Shown in pieces: positions 41,859-53,107 of a DNA stretch of 64,000 nt. The notes under the pieces are model-generated. The model saw nothing but the letters and a program-made list of their open reading frames with translations. It did no database searches and was not told the origin of the DNA. The DNA is from Coprinellus micaceus (taxonomy: Eukaryota; Basidiomycota; Agaricomycetes; Agaricales; Psathyrellaceae). Position numbers and translations under genes: made by a program. Within the stretch, counting starts at the first letter, position 1. Every line of letters begins with the position of its first letter. The stretch spans positions 3,782,001 through 3,846,000 of the forward strand of contig OX596338.1 in assembly GCA_951394405.1 (NCBI GenBank), read 5' to 3'.

Positions 41859-43082
41859 CTAGAGTCGTCGAACGGACCACCCGTTCCATCCAACACGCCC
41901 ACCAATCGTGCTCCCTCTGGTAAGAACTCCTTCATTCTGCTCAAGGATAAGAGCGATGATAGCGCTGGAAATAACCCCGGCAGCGACTGGAGCCCAGGAC
42001 GCTCCGATGCAGCGGAGGGGGGTACTGCCAAACAGAAGCTGATGCGCATAGTCAGCGCTAGTTCGTTCCGACGCTCGAGTGCCCGAGGAAGGGAACCTGG
42101 AGGGCTTGAACTCTGCTGCGTCAGGTCCCCAGATATCCTCAGACACCTGTAATGCGAAAACTTCAGCCGACTCGTGGTGCTGGGCTGGCCGAACTTTCTC
42201 GAGGAGCTGGATGATGAGATTAGGGGACTGGGATGCCGAAGGTCGAGATGTGAGGCGGCCGATGCGCTTTGAGGGAGGGTGAAGCCGCATAGTCTCTGCA
42301 ATGATGCTCTTGACGCTGGTGCCCCCAATACCCTCGTTAAAATTGACGACGTCGGGCTTGCTGTAAAGAGCAGAGAAAGCGTCGATCATCCCCTCCTCCT
42401 CGCATGAGTAGGCAACGGCGATGGCTACGACACGCCAAAGCGTCTCCCAAGCTGGGATGACAAAGTCGACGGGATTTGGGTACTTTTCGACGTCGGGAAC
42501 GAGATTGCGGAGGGAGTGGGTGAGCTGTGGTAGGAGATGGGGTGGGATTTGCTTGCTGGTCTTGGAGAGAGACCAGAGGAGGTTAATATTGGCCGTAACG
42601 ATGTTGATGTCTGCGGAAGAGAAGGAATCGATGGAGGCGTCGACCCCCAACAGACCCACTAAAATGACTCGAAGGCACACCGCCTGCACGAATCTGTCAT
42701 ATGGAGCCTCGCCTCCGTCTTCGAGCTCGCTAAGCTCAACTTGAACCGCCTGTGCGGAGATATCGCGGAAGTGACGCCAGCCGTTTCGATTCGCCTGCTT
42801 CAAGAGTCCACGGGCCTGGTTTACGAAGCTCGAATGAATGCTCTCCTCGCCAGAGACGAAAGTATTGGTCAGGTTGAAGGCTTTAACGAGACGGGTATTG
42901 GCCCGAGCGCGCGCCTCCAAGAGCTGACTCATGGGTACCCCTTGAGGGTTAAGGCAAGCTGCGACGCCTGCCAAAGTGTTATGTGCAATGTATTCGGCTC
43001 GGCGAGACGTATACATTGCACATAAAACTAGGGCAGAAAGTGCAACCGCAATGGCGGCGAGTATAGTGGGGGTGGGGAGCAT
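41859..43082 (-). CDS. Divergent cytochrome P450
   Basis: 407 aa, single exon. N-terminal membrane anchor (ILAAIAVALSALVLCAMY). The K-helix ExxR is ETMR at 263-266, and the heme loop FGSTPLRCIG at 351-360 puts the thiolate Cys at 358. The I-helix carries FVIPAWETLWRVV near 207-219 instead of the classic AGxDT. The protein is about 100 residues shorter than typical fungal P450s, mainly in the N-terminal half and between ExxR and the heme loop. The family inserts oxygen into lipids or secondary metabolites at the ER. Key residues are present, so a working, atypical enzyme is plausible. No biosynthetic gene cluster surrounds it. Confidence 0.72.
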   Translation of the reverse strand: MLPTPTILAAIAVALSALVLCAMYTSRRAEYIAHNTLAGVAACLNPQGVPMSQLLEARARANTRLVKAFNLTNTFVSGEESIHSSFVNQARGLLKQANRNGWRHFRDISAQAVQVELSELEDGGEAPYDRFVQAVCLRVILVGLLGVDASIDSFSSADINIVTANINLLWSLSKTSKQIPPHLLPQLTHSLRNLVPDVEKYPNPVDFVIPAWETLWRVVAIAVAYSCEEEGMIDAFSALYSKPDVVNFNEGIGGTSVKSIIAETMRLHPPSKRIGRLTSRPSASQSPNLIIQLLEKVRPAQHHESAEVFALQVSEDIWGPDAAEFKPSRFPSSGTRASERTSADYAHQLLFGSTPLRCIGASWAPVAAGVISSAIIALILEQNEGVLTRGSTIGGRVGWNGWSVRRL

Positions 43083-43964
43083 ATTCGAGATTGGGTATGG
43101 GTTGTCACACCCATCGATGGGGTTCTTATAGCCTCTCGGTCATTAAACTGCGCACCGCCTCGAGGCGTTAAGCGCCCATGGCACGAGGTGAGGCGCAACG
43201 GTTCTGCTGTGCAATTCTGCCGTAGAAGAACCTTCTCGAAGGAAAGGATACCTGGGTATGTATAAGGCTGTACCATTTGGGCTTAATGCGCTTCTAGATG
43301 TGAAGAGATATAAGAACGATCAGCGAACGAGTCATGTCCACTCACCTTCCTGCCCTCCGCTGTCGGTCTGAACCCCGGGCGCAGATGCGATGGATAAGAG
43401 ATATTACCGCAGTGATACCCTCCCGTGTACGCAGCAGTGAGCGCACACAAACCTTTCGTCGCAGCTCCGTACACTTCGAATTGAACCACCCAACGTCAGT
43501 CAAGGTTGCGGATAGCATTACTTGCCGCTGCCTACTGTACTGTGGCGCAGCTCCCGATCGACACTTCGCAGCACGTTCGAGATCGGACTTCGGGTAGTGT
43601 GGTAAGAATGAGATAAAGTTTGAGCTAAGTCGAGCCTAAGGCCAGAACATGTGCGGGGTGACCGGCTGTTCGGGGTTCTCCGTGGCATGCCATCAGTTTG
43701 AAACAATCTAACCCACTCGGCACCACCGTGACCCTGGGGGTCCTCTAGCGCTTATGCACTGGGGCGGTACGAGTGGTGCGAATGAAATCCCCCGATTTTC
43801 GTCGGCTCGGTGTGTAAGACGGGCTTACTCTCGGACAAAGTCGAGAAGACGCTTTACGTGCCCAGTTCCTGACCCGAAACAGCCTTGCCCCGACCTAAAC
43901 TATTCCTCAAACGTGCGCTCGACCTCATCACCTCCTCCCAGCTCATACCTAAACCAAACACAGA
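43083..43964. other. Gap: P450 promoter and no further gene
   Basis: TTAAGCGCCCATGG (43168-43181) lies about 90 nt upstream of the P450 ATG, an exact motif copy. The short open frames between 43,280 and 43,950 on both strands show no family features; I see no gene in them. Confidence 0.45.
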
Positions 43965-45488
43965 TCAGCTCTTAATACTCGTCACAACCGTATAAAAAAT
44001 CTCACCAGCCAAAATGTCTACAACACCATCCTCCGAACCACCCGAACCCCTTTCAACTGCAGCACGCAAAGTCACCTTCACAATCTCCTTCACGGCCTTC
44101 ACCATATCCTCTTCAACAAACGCATCCAAATCAGCTGTGCTCCGCGCAGTAGGCAACGCCAACATCGGAACGACATCGTCAGGACGGCAACCTCGAGTTT
44201 GGAACTGGACGAGGTTCACATACTCCCCACCCCTTTCCCCGACATCCCTTTGCTTCATAGTGTACTTGCGGCACGCCGCAAGATATAGGGCGCAATGCAA
44301 ACAAGATAGCTCGGAGACCGCGATATACGCATACGGAGCCGAGTGCTTGAGGGAGAGGTGGTGGTGAACGAGGGTGGATTCGCAGTGTGGGGGCTTGATC
44401 TCAAGGGTCGAACGTGGAGTGCCGACAAGTTTGTCTAGAACCTCAGTCGACGTCCGTTCGAGGATTTCTGACACGATAGGTTCGTCCCCCAACGCGTTCC
44501 CCCCATAGCGACCGGCGAGGAACGAGCGAATGTCCTGCTCGGTCGGCAGAGCCAGGGGAGCCGTTGATGGTGGAAGAGGAGGGGTGGGGACACAGACGAC
44601 GTCGAGGGGAAGCGAGAGGATCCTCTTAAACGGACGGTCTCGTGCCATGTTATACAAACGCACAGCATGTAACGCAGGGCGCAGTAGGTCGTCGATGTAC
44701 CGGACGACGTCGAAAGACTCCGAGGGTGCCACTAGCAGGAGAAGGTCTCGTCAGCGAAACACACGACCAAACCATTCCACAACAGGTTTACCTGCATTCC
44801 GGACCTTAAACTCCAACCCTTCCCAAGCAGACGGCCACAGATCCTTCTTCACCTCCGTATACGACTTCCGAACCATATTCAAGCAATAATGCAACGTAAA
44901 CCGCACCCTAGCTCTCTCCTCTTTCGAAAAAGCGAAGAGCTCCGAAGTGCATCGAAAGATCTCTTTCGCGGTGTCCACAAACTTGAGCTGGCTGGGAGTG
45001 CGCATGGACCGAGATTCGGGGTCGCCGGCGGCCAGGTCGAAGAATAGCTTGCATTGCTCTTTGCGCTTGTCATATCGGGCCTCCATCCTCGCCTCGCTGC
45101 GCCCATAAAGAAAATCAATAAGTTCATTGAGGCGGTCCATCCTTTCCGTTCCTTCACATGCGGCGATGGAGCGCACGCGGTCCCAGACGAACTGGATCGC
45201 TTCCCCTGGAGTAGCAGAACCCATCGCCGAGTCGTTGAAATGCTCGTCGTCGTTGCCGGCTACAGCGATCCTAACACGCTCCCCGAGCTCTAGAGAGAGC
45301 GCGAACGCCTGGTCCTTTGTGACTGGCAGGAAATACACCATAGCATCGAGAACCTCGGACACGTTGCGAAGCTGGGGGTCTTCAAGACTGGTTTCAGGTG
45401 GTGGCACCGAAGTCTTGGCGTAGACGGAAGGATCGACAGAGAGTGCGGAGAGGTAGAGCATCGCCTGGGGGAGCTGTGTATTTGCCAT
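43965..45488 (-). CDS. OTT_1508-like deaminase-fold protein
   Basis: Exon 1 45488-44792, intron 44791-44732 (60 nt, GTAAAC...TGCTAG), exon 2 44731-43965; 487 aa. The start is MANTQLPQAMLYLSALSVD, four codons inside a longer open frame. The N-terminal 230 residues are helical (ELIDFLYGRSEARMEARYDK, ARVRFTLHYCLNMVRKSYTE). The C-terminal half carries the deaminase signature HCE at 348-350 (ligand and catalytic Glu) followed by a helix, then the strand YIAVSELSCLHCALYL, giving CxxC at 376/379. This matches the OTT_1508-like deaminase family, which is expanded in fungi. HCE replaces the commoner HAE; the metal and proton-relay residues are still there. A different family from the three deaminases at 5-10 kb. 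Substrate unknown; nucleic acid is suspected for the family. Confidence 0.65.
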
Positions 45489-45608
45489 GACGAATATCAA
45501 CGACGAGGGAGCTAGGGATTGTGGTGGTGGCGGTACGAAAACGACATCGACCAGAATGCTCAGGAGTCAGAGTCATACCCGTCGGTATTCTAAACCCACG
45601 TGGAACGA

Positions 45609-45657
45609 CCCATGTGACCCCTCCACGAGCGCCTACCCGCTGGTCGGGCGCTTAAAG
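45609..45657. promoter_or_regulatory. Bipartite promoter module, second copy
   Basis: CCCATGTGACCC (45609-45620), GAGCGCCTACC (45627-45637), CGGGCGCTTAAAG (45645-45657), 120-170 nt upstream of the OTT_1508-like gene ATG. The 12-bp box and its distance to the first AGCGCC are the same as at 41,462; the spacing to the second arm differs by 2 nt. Confidence 0.55.
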
Positions 45658-47154
45658 CCGACATCGGTGGACGGGGAGAGGGAGTATTTGTTGTGGAAGC
45701 TCAAGACGGTACGCAGAGCAGAGATCCTACCTATACCAGGTAGTAACGATTCGGCGCAAACCTCCAAATCAAATCACTCTAGTTGAGGGTTAACTCGGTG
45801 GTGGTCTCGATCGGGCGAGGTAGCGCTGGAGGTCGGAATGTGCGTTGTGCAGGGATGGGATGGAAACCCTGCGTGTGTGGACGTACACCCCCAACTTCTC
45901 GGATAGGGTACTGGCTCTGTCAAGTCAGGGGGGGGATGGCTTTGCGTTCCTCTGCCCCCAGACGAACCTTCCTCACCAAACCCAGCCAGTGAAGTCCCCA
46001 CAACTCTGAGACTGGATGGGATGTGCCAAGCGGCCATCTACCCTCCCCATCCCCGAACCGCACGCACAAAGCTCAGAACGGGCGCCTAAAGACAGCGCTC
46101 GAGTCTAAACTAAGGCAGCGACAATGAACGCCGGAGATCAGGCACCGAGAGCACCACCGGCGTTCAACCCCGGCGTCCACGACTGAAAGTCCATGGACCC
46201 GCCAACCCAATCTGCCCGCGCCAATCTGGACGTGTACGAATCCGGGTACGTAACCCAGATCTCATTAATATCCTCATCCTCGTGTACGCCCCCTCGGTGC
46301 CTGCCTCCGAAATCCACGTTCACCACGTTAACACCGAGTGACGAGTGCCAAATGCAGGGCGTTCGCGGAGCTGGGATCGCGCTGAGATCTCTCGGGGGCG
46401 CGGAGGTGCACAGTCCAAGAGGGCCACGGACGCACGCCTTATCCAGCGCTTGCGTCGGCACCGACCAACCTGCCAGATGACACCGACGTAGATGTCAAGG
46501 GCGGGATTGGCTCCCGTTATACCGCCCCAGGCCCACTACCCATCGCACGCATCTCGCCCTCTGGCCAAGAACAGTCGTGAAAGGGCCCAAATGCAATGAG
46601 ACGGGAGGTGGCAGCACAAGACACAAAACACGAGGAGGCGGCGCCGTTTTGAAGAAGCGAGGCCCCAGTGATAGTTTCAGAATGAAATGGCCCAACTCTC
46701 CGTAGGCGCGGCGGGCGGGCAGGGCGTACGCAGCCCAAGAACTCCGACCCGCCTAGAGGCGATGGCCTCTCTCTGTCGGCGGTAGCGAGTCAAGCTTGCC
46801 GGTCGGCCATAGAGCAGGTATCGCCACCATACGCGTTGAGCCGTGGGTCTTTGAGATACGTCCTCCTAGAAGAAATCCGGGCGGTGGGTCGTAAGTACTC
46901 GACTGAACGCTGGTGACAGTGAAGCACGTACATCGCCGTCATCCTGGTGTTATCTTCAAGTCTCCCTTCCTTCCTTCTGTCCTGTTCAGTCAGTAGACGT
47001 GGCGGTCAGCGAGGTGGAGAGCCAAAGAGGGCTATCCGACTCGAAAGCAAGTAGAATAAAACGCTTCATAAGTTGCAGAGGAACAATATACGCAGGCCGA
47101 ATCCAAACATCCCCACTTTTCCCAAAACCCAATTCCACCATCCCCCAGTCGCCT
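45658..47154. other. Gap without a recognised gene
   Basis: GGGCGCCTAAAG at 46080 is a motif variant. An open frame at 46,461-46,138 (minus) ends FQSWTPGLNAGGALGA and might be a C-terminal exon of something, but no family or upstream exon was found. Nothing else is supported. Confidence 0.4.
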
Positions 47155-47950
47155 CTACCGAACCCTAAGCGACCCCCTAAAATTCAAAACATCAGCCCCA
47201 CCCTCCAAAAACCAAAACCACCACATACCTCGCAACCATCGCCGCCTTATGCGCCTGCTCCTTCTGCGCCAACGCCCCACTCTCCCCCTTCACAACCGCC
47301 ACAACCTCCTTCGCCACCCTCTCCCCCAACGTCCTCCCCTGCCTCCCCCTACTCGCCTCAAGTATCCACCTAACCCCCTTCCCCACCCTCTGCCTCTCAT
47401 TCAACGGCACCGGCCGCACCACCTGCCTCGCCCCCTGCCGCGTCGTCGCCACCCTCACCGCCGGACTTACCCTGAACACCGCCTCCCTTAGAATCGGCAG
47501 CGGCGGGCTCCGCGTCAGCGTGTGTATGTGCAGGAGGGTGGAGGTGACGGTCCGAGAGGCGGAGGCGTACCGCCCGTGCTTCATGATGGAGGTGGCGAGG
47601 AAGTGGAGGATGGGGTCGCGCTCGGGCGGGATGGTGAAGACGGTGTGGTTGTCCTTGGTGGCGAGCTCGGCGGCGGTGATCCCCCCGACATCTTTGGCGA
47701 GGAGTTCGGGGGTTCGGGGTGTGGGTTGTTCGAGGGGTTTTACCTCCGGAACAGGGGGAGAGGACTCCTCGGAGAAGACGCTGAAGGCTTCGTCCCGTTC
47801 CCGGTTGCTCCTACGTGCCGTCGTCGTCGAGAGGCTGCGGCCAGCGCTGGTGAAGGCGCGAGTGGCGTTGAAGGTGCGGCTGGCATTGAACGTCCGTGCT
47901 GAGCATTGAGATACTGCCCGACGCGCACTTTGGCGCGCGACAGACAACAT
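47155..47950 (-). CDS. RSM7: Mitochondrial ribosomal protein uS7m
   Basis: Exon 1 47950-47229, intron 47228-47177 (52 nt), exon 2 47176-47155; 247 aa. The ATG at 47950 opens a Ser/Arg/Thr-rich presequence (MLSVARQSARRAVSQCSART), typical for mitochondrial import; the frame upstream of it is not conserved in type. The S7 domain is clear: DPILHFLATSIMKHGRYASA, PPLPILREAVFRVSPAVRV, RQVVRPVPLNERQRVGKGVR, and QKEQAHKAAMVAR, to which the last splice adds GSLRVR. uS7m sits in the head of the small mitoribosomal subunit. TGGGCGCTTC at 47978 lies 28 nt upstream of the ATG. Confidence 0.85.
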
Positions 47951-48627
47951 GGTGAGGGGTGTGGTGGTTGAACGTGGTGGGCGCTTCACATTCCGTGCCA
48001 ACGCGAACTGAAATTGTGCTCTGTTTGGCGACGACCGCTGAACCTCACACGGTGCTGCCTTCCCGGACCGGACTCTCCGAGGTGCTTTGACCGGCTTGGC
48101 GTTCACTTCTGGCCTTGGATTGTCTTTAGGACTCTCGTACTCGACCAGTTCACGAGATACAAACCAAAAATTGAAGCTATACAAAAATGACAATTGAGAG
48201 ATACGATAAAACGACAGGGTAAAAACAACGCCGGTCGACGGCTACACCAGTTCTCTAGCAAAGCAACATCGGCAGACAAGTACAGCACGTTACGCACCGA
48301 AACTCGAAACTCGAAGCACATATACAAACAATCGAAGGACCACGGAAAACAAACACACATGAGAGGCACAGGTGCAATCCGGCGCACGGGGATCAAGCCT
48401 ATCGAAGGCCATGGGGGAGAGCTCAGCTCGGGTATCGTAGTTGGGTATCAATGGGCACACAGGAGCGACGTTTCGGTTTTCCCTAGGTGCATGGTGAGGC
48501 CGGTGGGATGAGGGGGTGGGTGGTTTGACGAGGTCGAGTCGGGGAACCTGAGGGCGGTAGATTCAGTGCAGTCGAGGGTAGTGAGTGTGGTGGGGGGCTC
48601 GATGGCGATGAAGGAGGCGGGGGTCAC
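47951..48627. other. Gap between uS7m and the AA14-like gene
   Basis: Divided between the uS7m 5' flank and the AA14-like 3' flank. An open frame continues upstream of the uS7m start to 48,193, but the presequence-like Met at 47950 fits better. No other gene seen. Confidence 0.4.
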
Positions 48628-51070
48628 TCAAAACGTTGCCCTCCGATGCGAATGCGCATGCACATGCACACCCCTCTTCACCTCTTCCCTCCTCACCTCC
48701 TCTCTAGCCTCCGCCTCTTCAAGAAGGACATCCCGCTTAACACTCCGCGCCCTACACTTCCGCACCGCCTTCGTCGTGAACGTCTTCGGTGCGTCGACTG
48801 TCTCGGTCGGGTCTGCGGGCGTTCCTGTTCATTCCCAATCAGCACCCATCCTCCCTTTTCACATTCCCGCGGTGTCTAATGAAAAGTGTGACACGTACCG
48901 TCAGCCAACGTCGTCGTCGTAGTACTCCCATCAGTCGGCGCAGAAGAACCCTCACTCGTCGCCGCAGCAGCGGGGGCGCTGGAAGAAGCCGAAGGCGCGA
49001 GCGCAGCCTGCGTCGTCACCCGCGCAGCCGTCTTACTCGATGAGGGGGCGGGCGAAGAAGGGGAGCCGCCGAAGATGTCGTTTTGGGCGCCTATTTCAAT
49101 TTTATTAGCACGTTGCTCTTCCTTTTTCTTTACTCGGAGGCTCAGAAGCTCAGAAGCCCAGGAGAAAGGAGCTCAAAGGGGGAAATACGCACCATCTCTA
49201 AACCCCATAACCATATTATAACTCGGCGCCTTCAATTCCCCCGCGCGATTCCTGCCATCCACGAACACATTATTCCCCTCGAGCTGGTTCCAGTACACCA
49301 TCTGTTTCGGCCCGGAGACACACTTCGACTCATCCCCCTCACACCACACGGGGGCCTTCGCCGGGGTCTACAATCCACACCACTCCATTAGCACACCATC
49401 TTTTACTTTACTTTCTTCCTTTTCTCCCCCGCTAGAGGAAGGGAAAAGAGGAGAAAAGAGAAACAAAGACACACCTTAACAGGCACACTCGACCGCGCAC
49501 CCGTAACCTTACACCTGAACGGCTGGTGGTACATGTTGGGCTGGCCGCACCCGTTCGGGACCCAGCCCCACGCGCATATGCAGCCTGCGGGCGCGAGGGA
49601 GCCGGGAGGCGAGCGTCGGTTGGATTGGGTTCCATTCGATTCGTGAAAGAGTAGGGATCGGTCGAACAGAGTGAGACGAAAGACAAGGGAATAGTCAGCC
49701 CCAGCCCCAATGAACCTATCTCAAGAGATAGATAGACAGCAACCACAAGAGAAAACCACGCACCCCCCTCCGGACACCCCGGCATATCCCCGGGCACATC
49801 ATAGCTCGTCACGCGCTTCCACGGGGTATGGTACCGCACGCTGAACACGACGAGGTTGTCGGGTGTTACTTTGCTTAGGTCGCTCTGTTCTTTTCGTTAG
49901 CTCTCTCCTTCATCCTCAGGTTTGGGTGGGTGGGGTGAAGAGGGGAAGGAAAGGGAAGAGGAAGAAAGGAAGGAAGGGAAGAAGGGAAAGAAGAAGGGAG
50001 AGAAAGAGGAAAGAGGGAGACGCACAGTATACGAAATCGCAAACGCCGTCCCAGCCGACTTGCCGTGGTTCTGCGCGTGCATGTTGGGCGAGGTTATACA
50101 TTCTGGTACGTTCTGTCCTGTCTCATCAGCTTTCTTTTCTTTCCCTCCTTTCTCCACTCCAAAAAGTCCCATCGAGAGAGTGAGAAGAAGAGAAAAGAGG
50201 AGAGAAGGACGCACATAATCCTCCGGATACACCTCCCCATCCGGCCACACGCTCGTATCCCTCCCTATCTTCCATTAGCCTTCACCTCCTCCCTTCTTTG
50301 GAAAGGGATAGCACGTACCGCCATACGAAAGGCTGGTCTTGGCGCGGTTGGACGCAATCTCGACGGTGAAGGACCCGCCGGCGGGGAGGGTGAGGAATTT
50401 CCCGGGGGCGGGGGGGTAGCGGTCGCACTTTGAGGGGTGAGGGGGGAGTCCGAGACGGTCCAGGGAAGCGGGGGAAGGGTGAGGGGGTAAGGAGGGAGGG
50501 AGGGAGAGGGGAGGGAGGAGACGGAAAAGAGAGAGTCAGCCACGCTCTCAATGACGAAGAGAAAGACGTACACCATTAACCGCATGGACTATCCGTACCC
50601 ACACACCCATCAGCTCTCACCCAACATAAAAGATAGAAAGAAGACGCACACCACCAATCCCGAAACGAGAGCTGGTACAGCGGGCTCACGATCGCGTAGG
50701 AGTTGAGGTCTTGCTCTGTTTGGGGGCCCTATTTGCAGTGTTAGTATCGCAGTAACTAGAAGGGAGGGAAGGGGATGAGGGGGAGAAGAGGGAAGGGGAG
50801 GGAGAGAGAGGGAGATAGGGTGGACGCGCCGAGGGTTGTCGGGAGAGGTGGGCGGGGGGAGAGCGGAGATGACGACGACGGGTACAGCCCACCACCCACC
50901 CTCTCCCTGACGCGGACCCGGCGTCGACGGGAACGACGTCGAAGGAAACAAGATGAGCAAAGAGGGAAGGGACGTACGTTCAAACACCACATCGACTCAT
51001 GCCACGCGGCGAGGTGGGCGCTCGCGCTCGCCGCGAGGGCGAGGAGGCCCAGGGTTTTTGTTGTGAACAT
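48628..51070 (-). CDS. AA14-like secreted copper oxygenase family protein
   Basis: Eleven exons, all phases consistent: 51070-50978, 50728-50650, 50588-50572, 50427-50319, 50264-50215, 50112-50026, 49884-49764, 49584-49475, 49367-49193, 49090-48899, 48812-48628; 405 aa. The signal peptide [18 protein letters not shown] leaves His as residue 1 ([13 protein letters not shown]), as LPMO-type enzymes need for the copper brace. Then [97 protein letters not shown] and GFRDGAQNDIF follow, the order of AA14 proteins (xylan-active LPMOs of wood decayers). A Ser/Ala/Thr linker and a basic His-rich tail (HVHAHSHRR) follow. Exon 3 is only 17 nt and is needed for WWFHAVNG. Confidence 0.72.
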
Positions 51071-52520
51071 AAGGAGTGTGTGTTGGAAGGAACGTGTGTT
51101 GGGTTGGGTTGGAGTCGAGGGGCAGATGGGGGCCCTTATACAAGACCGTCGAGAAGAGAGAGAAGGAAGAGAATCCCCTACTCGATAAAGAATAGTCAGA
51201 GCTAAAACCCTCTTCGTGATGACGGCGATCCTCGGTTATACGTGGGCGGCGGGCGGATCGGACGGGGAGGGAGGGAGATTGGCTTACCTTGTGAGGTGTG
51301 GAGCGAGCAGGTGGCGTGCACTATTTGGGGCGCTTCGGGAGCGGACCCAACCGCGGGACTGTCGAAGAGGGGGACGGCGACGACGAACGGGGAGTGGAGA
51401 GAGAGGAGAGAGGAGATGAGGGAGATGAAGGGAGGAGAGAGGGAAGGTAGTGGTCAAAAGGAAACCGGAAACCAAACCAAGATAACCGTCACCCGCGACA
51501 GATGGAGGCGCGGGTTTACGACACCGCGACTCGTATGCGGAGTCTTCTTGGCGCCGTCTGTCTGTCTTTCTCACTCTGGTGCCTCGTTCCCGGTCGTAAA
51601 CCCTGGCATTCTATGAATCGATGGCCCCGAGTACCCTGTGAATTCGATGCGCTGGCAGGCACCCAGAGCAGAGAGGAGAGCAGAAGGTAAAATTAAACTG
51701 AATTGAATGAGGGTGTAACCATCGCGACGTGCAGGGGTGATGTATGCCTATCCATCTCAGCCATCGGCCTCACCATCTCCGCCCCTCTCCCTCGTTTGCT
51801 TTCTTTCTTGGTGCGGCCGTCTTCTTCCATCCCTCTAGGTCTTTCATCTCTCCCCCCCTCCCTCCCATCCCATCCTCCCTTCCCCCTTCAACCCATCCCC
51901 CCACCCCCGAACCGTATCATGAGAGATCCCACCGGACATCGGGAACGCAAAACAGACTCGAGCGCGGAATGAACGAAATGAAAGCGTTCGTTGCCAGGAC
52001 GACACCCAACGCTTGACGAAAAAGGTCCTTGGTTTGCGTCATCCACCAGGACGTGTGATGGGATCAGGGCTTCGAGCCGAGTAAGGCTGGATCGTGCCTG
52101 GATACGTACGTTGTGTGCGAGCTTTGACTTGGACTGTGACCCTCTGCGACTGTGAGCAGCTGCAATGCGAGGGATAAGGGGACGAAGGGAATGGAATGAG
52201 CTAGGGTAAGTACAGAGAGAAGAACCGATCCTAGCCGAGTACGATCGAGCTAATCACGAAATCATGGACGCCATCGATGCGCGTCGAGTCCAGAATCCCC
52301 TCACCCACCTCTCTCCGCTTCAGCGCCGCATCCAGCCTACAACGCCCTCCAACGGATAGGATCTCCCTCCCAATCTCTGGATCCCATCTCGAGAGGATCC
52401 CCTCGCCCATCCGCCCGTCATCGATCATCACCAGAACGCAACGAAATACGCTACCGCACCCCTACTCGCCTCGCCTCCCCATCGAGCCCCGTCGCACAGG
52501 GCAGTATCTAACGGAAAGGC
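51071..52520. other. Gap: C/T-rich intergenic DNA
   Basis: Long pyrimidine runs near 51,850-51,905 and mixed short frames on both strands. None of the open frames shows a start context plus a recognisable domain. I see no gene. Confidence 0.4.
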
Positions 52521-52523
52521 TCC

Positions 52524-52580
52524 AGGGTCGTATCACCCAAGCTGGGGTGTACCCCACCCCGGGGTTCTTGGTACGACCCT
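52524..52580. repeat. Nested palindromic repeat, copy 1
   Basis: AGGGTCGTA (52524-52532) pairs with TACGACCCT (52572-52580). Inside, CTGGGGTG (542-549) pairs with CCACCCCGG. The following CGATACGGCCCTGTTCGGAG...GGTTGTGAGACTC recurs after copy 3. Confidence 0.6.
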
Positions 52581-53107
52581 TGGTGCGTGTCCTAGCGATA
52601 CGGCCCTGTTCGGAGAGAGGTTGTGAGACTCGCGCAGGCATCAGGGTCGTCAAGAACGGCACCTGACCCTTGGGCACTCACGCATCATCGCGCCGACCTA
52701 ATGCCATCGTACCCCTCCTCCCCGCTAACGATCCATCCTCCTTCCTTCCTTCATCCACCCGAGCTCAGGCCCACGCACCGTCGAGTCTCGCCTCCGAGTC
52801 CAAGCCCCACCCGCGCTCCTGCCGCCTTCACCCCACCGCGCGAACGAGCTTAACGAATACCTCGACATCGATCCCAACCTTCCCTCCGATGGTCCGCTCC
52901 AGGCCTTGAAGCACCTTTCGACCGCGGCTCGACACCACAGGCCCGTACTAGTTCGCCAACGAACCAACGTACACCCACCCACGCACTCTCCCATCCCGCC
53001 CGGCCTTCCATTTTATCTATCCTCCCACTTATACATCCTCCCCACCCATCCACCCCACACTCGCCATCGGAGACCCTTCTCACCGCTCCGTATAACCGGC
53101 TGAGGCT

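Noticed and set aside
46138..46461. 107-aa minus-strand frame ending NAGGALGA
   Set aside because: Could be a lone exon, but no partner exon, family or start context was found; left in the gap note only.
49083..49094. TTGGGCGCCTAT as another promoter motif copy
   Set aside because: It spans a splice acceptor and coding bases of AA14-like exon 10 (GAQNDIF). Exact octamers at 33,214 and 37,008 are likewise inside coding exons and were not counted.
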